DNA of 64,000 nucleotides from JACVRW01 sp963728155 (GTDB lineage: Bacteria; Actinomycetota; Thermoleophilia; Solirubrobacterales; Thermoleophilaceae), in contig CAVSJF010000007.1 of assembly GCA_963728155.1 (NCBI GenBank), positions 1 through 64,000 on the forward strand. Direction: 5' to 3'. Position numbers and translations under genes: made by a program. Positions 62,058 through 64,000 of this stretch are shown one piece after another (positions within the stretch are counted from its first letter, which is position 1; the number at the start of each line of letters is the position of its first letter). The notes beneath the pieces were generated by a model. That model saw only the letters and a list, made by a program, of their open reading frames with translations, did no database searches and was not told where the DNA came from.

Positions 62058-62734
62058 GCCTTTGCCTTCGCCTTCGCCCTGGACTTCGCCTTCGGCTTGG
62101 CCTTGGTCTTCGTCGTCACCTTCGTGGTCTTCGTCTTGGTCTTCGGCCTGCTGCCGCGCTCGGCCTCGCCCTGGATCTCCGACACGGGGATCTCGTCGTG
62201 GGCCACGTCGACCGACAACTCCGGGAGCAGAGCGCCCAGGAACTCCTGCATCTTCTCCTCTTGACGCAGGATGTCCCGCGCGACCTTCGCCGTTCCCTTG
62301 TCGCCGACCGCCGTGGCGACCGATTCGATGACCGTGTAGGTGGCGATCTCGTGCGCCTCATCCTGATACTGCGTGCGGGCGTTGCGAAGCATCTTCTCCT
62401 GCTCGCCCCCGCCGCGCACCGTGTGCAGCGGGCCCTGGGCCGCGGCCTTCGCCTTGCCCACGAAATCGGACACGCTCTCCGCCGCCTTGCCGAGGCCCTC
62501 GGGGCCGGGAAGGGTGACCGTCTCCGGCGTACCACCTAGTTGCTTGATGCGCTTGGACACTTGGGTCGCGTGCGACTTCGTTTCCTTGAGGTGGGCCTTG
62601 AGACGTTTTGCGTAGTCGTCACGCGTGGTCACCGGGATGTCCGCCTGCAGGGCGGTCTCGAGCTGGCGTTCCTTGGTGTAGGCCTCGTTCAGGAGTTGAA
62701 CGAGCTTCGCGTCGCGGGTGGGCGTGTCGGACAT
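62054..62734 (-). CDS. DUF892 ferritin-like protein with Lys-rich tail
   Basis: 226 residues. KLVQLLNEAYTKERQLETAL, RLKAHLKETKSHATQVSKRI, ARTQYQDEAHEIATYTVIES, ILRQEEKMQEFLGALLPEL: four helices with Glu/His residues placed like a ferritin-type di-iron site (YciE/YciF family). The last 40 residues are a Lys/Thr/Ala repeat tail (KTKTKTTKVTTKTKAKPKAK) that could bind DNA or polyphosphate. ATG at 62732-62734. Members are usually stress-induced. Confidence 0.85.
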   Translation of the reverse strand: MSDTPTRDAKLVQLLNEAYTKERQLETALQADIPVTTRDDYAKRLKAHLKETKSHATQVSKRIKQLGGTPETVTLPGPEGLGKAAESVSDFVGKAKAAAQGPLHTVRGGGEQEKMLRNARTQYQDEAHEIATYTVIESVATAVGDKGTAKVARDILRQEEKMQEFLGALLPELSVDVAHDEIPVSEIQGEAERGSRPKTKTKTTKVTTKTKAKPKAKSRAKAKAKA

Positions 62735-62897
62735 GCGGGGGGCCTCCGTGGTCTCTTGCCTTCGTGCTCTATTCTCCTACCCAAAGGAGTGCGCTCTGGC
62801 ACGCAACTTTGCAAACCCCTGCAAATGGGTTAACCCGCCCTATTGTTCGGGCATGAAGGAATGAAAGGAATCTTCCCCGACGTGAGTGAGGATCGGG
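62735..62897. promoter_or_regulatory. Divergent promoter region with two palindromes
   Basis: 163 bases between the DUF892 gene and the basic-protein gene. TTTGCA (62808-62813) and TGCAAA (62820-62825) form an inverted repeat with a 6-base spacer, and GGGTTAACCC (62827-62836) is a perfect 10-base palindrome one base further on. These are candidate operator sites for joint control of both genes. Promoter boxes not assigned. Confidence 0.5.
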
Positions 62898-63508
62898 ATG
62901 GCCAGCAGCAAGTCATCAAGTGCGCGTGGCGGACAGCGCAAGGGCACCTCGGCCAACGGCTCGGGCTCGGGCTCGAAGCCGAAGTCGACAGGCGCGAGCG
63001 GCGAAGATCGACAGAGCGAAGCGACGGATTCGAAGTCGACGAGCTCGAAGTCGCCACGCTCCAAGTCGGCAGCTTCGACTCGCAGCCGTAGTAGTGCGTC
63101 GCGCGCGAGCAACAGCTCGTCGCGTTCGAGCGCGAGCAAGAGCACGGCCAAGCGCAGCTCTCCAGAGCCGCAGCAAGCCGGCGCCTCAGAACGGGAACGG
63201 CGTTGTCGAGACCGTGAAGAGCACTGCGAGCAACGCCGCTCACGCCGCCAGCAAGGTCAAGGGACCGGCGGTGGCGGTCGGCGCCGCGGCGGTCGGGCGT
63301 GGCAGGTGGCCTGTTCCTGAAGAGCCGCAACAAGCGCACCAAGGTGCTCGGCATCCCGCTGCCGCGCTCATCCGAGCTCGACGTGAAGGCGATCGCCAAG
63401 ACCCTCGGCGACATGAGCAAGCAGGTCGGCCAGACGTCGAAGAACGTGTCGAAGGACATCGAGCGGGTGGGCGACCAGGCCGAGAAGATCGGAAAGATCC
63501 TGGGCTAG
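62898..63508 (+). CDS. Basic Ser/Lys/Arg-rich protein with glycine-zipper helix
   Basis: About 203 residues. Residues 1-95 are low complexity and basic (SSKSPRSKSAASTRSRSSAS), resembling bacterial histone-H1-like tails. A moderately hydrophobic Gly/Ala segment (KGPAVAVGAAAVG, GVAGGLFL) and LKSRNKRTKVLGIPLPRSS follow. It ends in an amphipathic helix (VSKDIERVGDQAEKIGKIL). Frameshifts at 63162-63165 (CCA/CCG) and about 63297. GTG at 62886 is an alternative start. Function unknown; not recognised as a named family. Confidence 0.68.
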
Positions 63509-63518
63509 GGGGACTCCC

Positions 63519-63912
63519 ATGGCAGCCAGCACCAAGACGAAGTCGGCGCCCTCCTCGAACGGAAGTGCTGCATCGAACGCGGGTCTGAAGGTCAGAGAGG
63601 CGGGCGATACGGTCGTGTCCACGGCTCGCAGAGTTCGCGGTCCCGTGCTCGTGGCCGGAGCCACCGCCGCCGGCCTCGCCGAGTGGCCTGGCCATCGGCT
63701 CGCGCATGGCGTCCAAGCGGCGAGGCAGGGTCGCCCTGCTGGGTGCACTGGGCAAGGCGGCGAGCGAACTGGCATCTGTGGGCTCTCAGCTGTCGGATAC
63801 CCGAGACGAAGCTCGCGAGATCCGCAAGCACCTGGAGAACGCGAACAAGAGATCGCCGATCGAGGTCGTGCTCGATGGCCTGACACACCGCCGGGGCGCG
63901 CACAAGCTGTAG
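63519..63912 (+). CDS. Paralogue-like small protein with glycine-zipper helix
   Basis: About 131 residues. A polar Ser/Lys/Ala start (STKTKSAPSSNGSAASN), RRVRGPVLVAGATAAGLA then GLAIGSRMASKRR, and an amphipathic coiled coil (VGSQLSDTRDEAREIRKHLE). Same three-part plan as the preceding protein, with shared GPV-VAGA-AAG-AGGL pattern, so probably a tandem duplicate. One indel near 63680 (GCC/GCG before AGT). ATG at 63519, 10 bases after the upstream stop. Confidence 0.65.
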
Positions 63913-63922
63913 AACCCACGCT

Positions 63923-64000
63923 ATGCCCAGCGTGCGCGTCTCCGCCCAGCTCCAGCCCCAGCACTCCGATTGGCCCGCGATGCGCGACGCGTGGGCCGCG
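63923..64000 (+). CDS. LLM-class (F420-dependent) oxidoreductase, first 26 codons
   Basis: MPSVRVSAQLQPQHSDWPAM followed by RDAWAA, which matches the N-terminal strand and first helix of luciferase-like F420-dependent oxidoreductases. The gene continues past the right edge, so cofactor motifs are not visible. ATG at 63923, ten bases after the previous stop. Confidence 0.6.
   Translation, partial: MPSVRVSAQLQPQHSDWPAMRDAWAA

Overview
The window is a 64 kb piece of a very GC-rich (about 70%) actinobacterial chromosome that starts at the replication origin. Gene order (rsmG-jag-yidC-yidD-rnpA-rpmH <> dnaA-dnaN-recF-DUF721-gyrB-gyrA), the nearby FHA/PP2C/RodA/PBP/PknB cluster, DUF4446, DUF3105, a split XdhC pair and frequent GTG/TTG starts fit the Actinobacteria. 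They fit best a Thermoleophilia/Solirubrobacterales-type organism; that placement is inference from gene content, not from a search. No rRNA, tRNA, CRISPR array, insertion sequence or prophage was seen.

Layout. 0-12 kb is the origin core: ribosome/membrane-insertion genes leave leftward and replication/gyrase genes rightward, with a candidate oriC between dnaA and dnaN. 12-18 kb holds a UDP-glycosyltransferase, an unusual tiny-ORF RNA unit (13.36-13.58 kb), an esterase, an HNH nuclease, pheA and two membrane proteins. 18-28.2 kb is the cell-wall signalling operon: a polytopic Ser/Thr kinase, FhaA, FhaB, PstP, RodA, PbpA, PknB with PASTA repeats and, translationally coupled at its end, D-Ala-D-Ala ligase. 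28-32.4 kb has a second kinase, a DsbA-like protein, purM, uppP and dedA. 33-37 kb and 42-55 kb are surface-glycan regions (sugar aminotransferase, DUF354 and GT2/GT4 transferases, CapD/PglF-like dehydratase, O-antigen-ligase-like polymerase, undecaprenyl-phosphate sugar transferase, PGRP-type amidase). A large class III cyclase/AAA/TPR protein with a perfect CRP-type palindrome just upstream lies between them (38.6-42.15 kb). 56-64 kb carries an XdhC/MocA pair, an EamA transporter with a MocR regulator, a DUF1801 protein, an AlkZ-like protein, a DUF892 ferritin-like protein, two basic low-complexity proteins and the first codons of an LLM-class oxidoreductase.

Reading note. Many clearly essential genes (dnaA, dnaN, recF, gyrB, gyrA, pknB, ddl and others) are broken by 1-base indels. 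Most of those I resolved fall on third codon positions, usually as two alternative third bases written side by side (GTC/GTG, GAA/GAG, GGG/GGT). I read these as consensus artefacts of a strain mixture, not as pseudogenes, and I give each such gene as one CDS from its inferred start to its inferred stop.

Other patterns: five of nine convergent gene pairs share a palindromic CTAG as overlapping stop codons, and three downstream genes appear to start at CTG inside CTGA overlaps.
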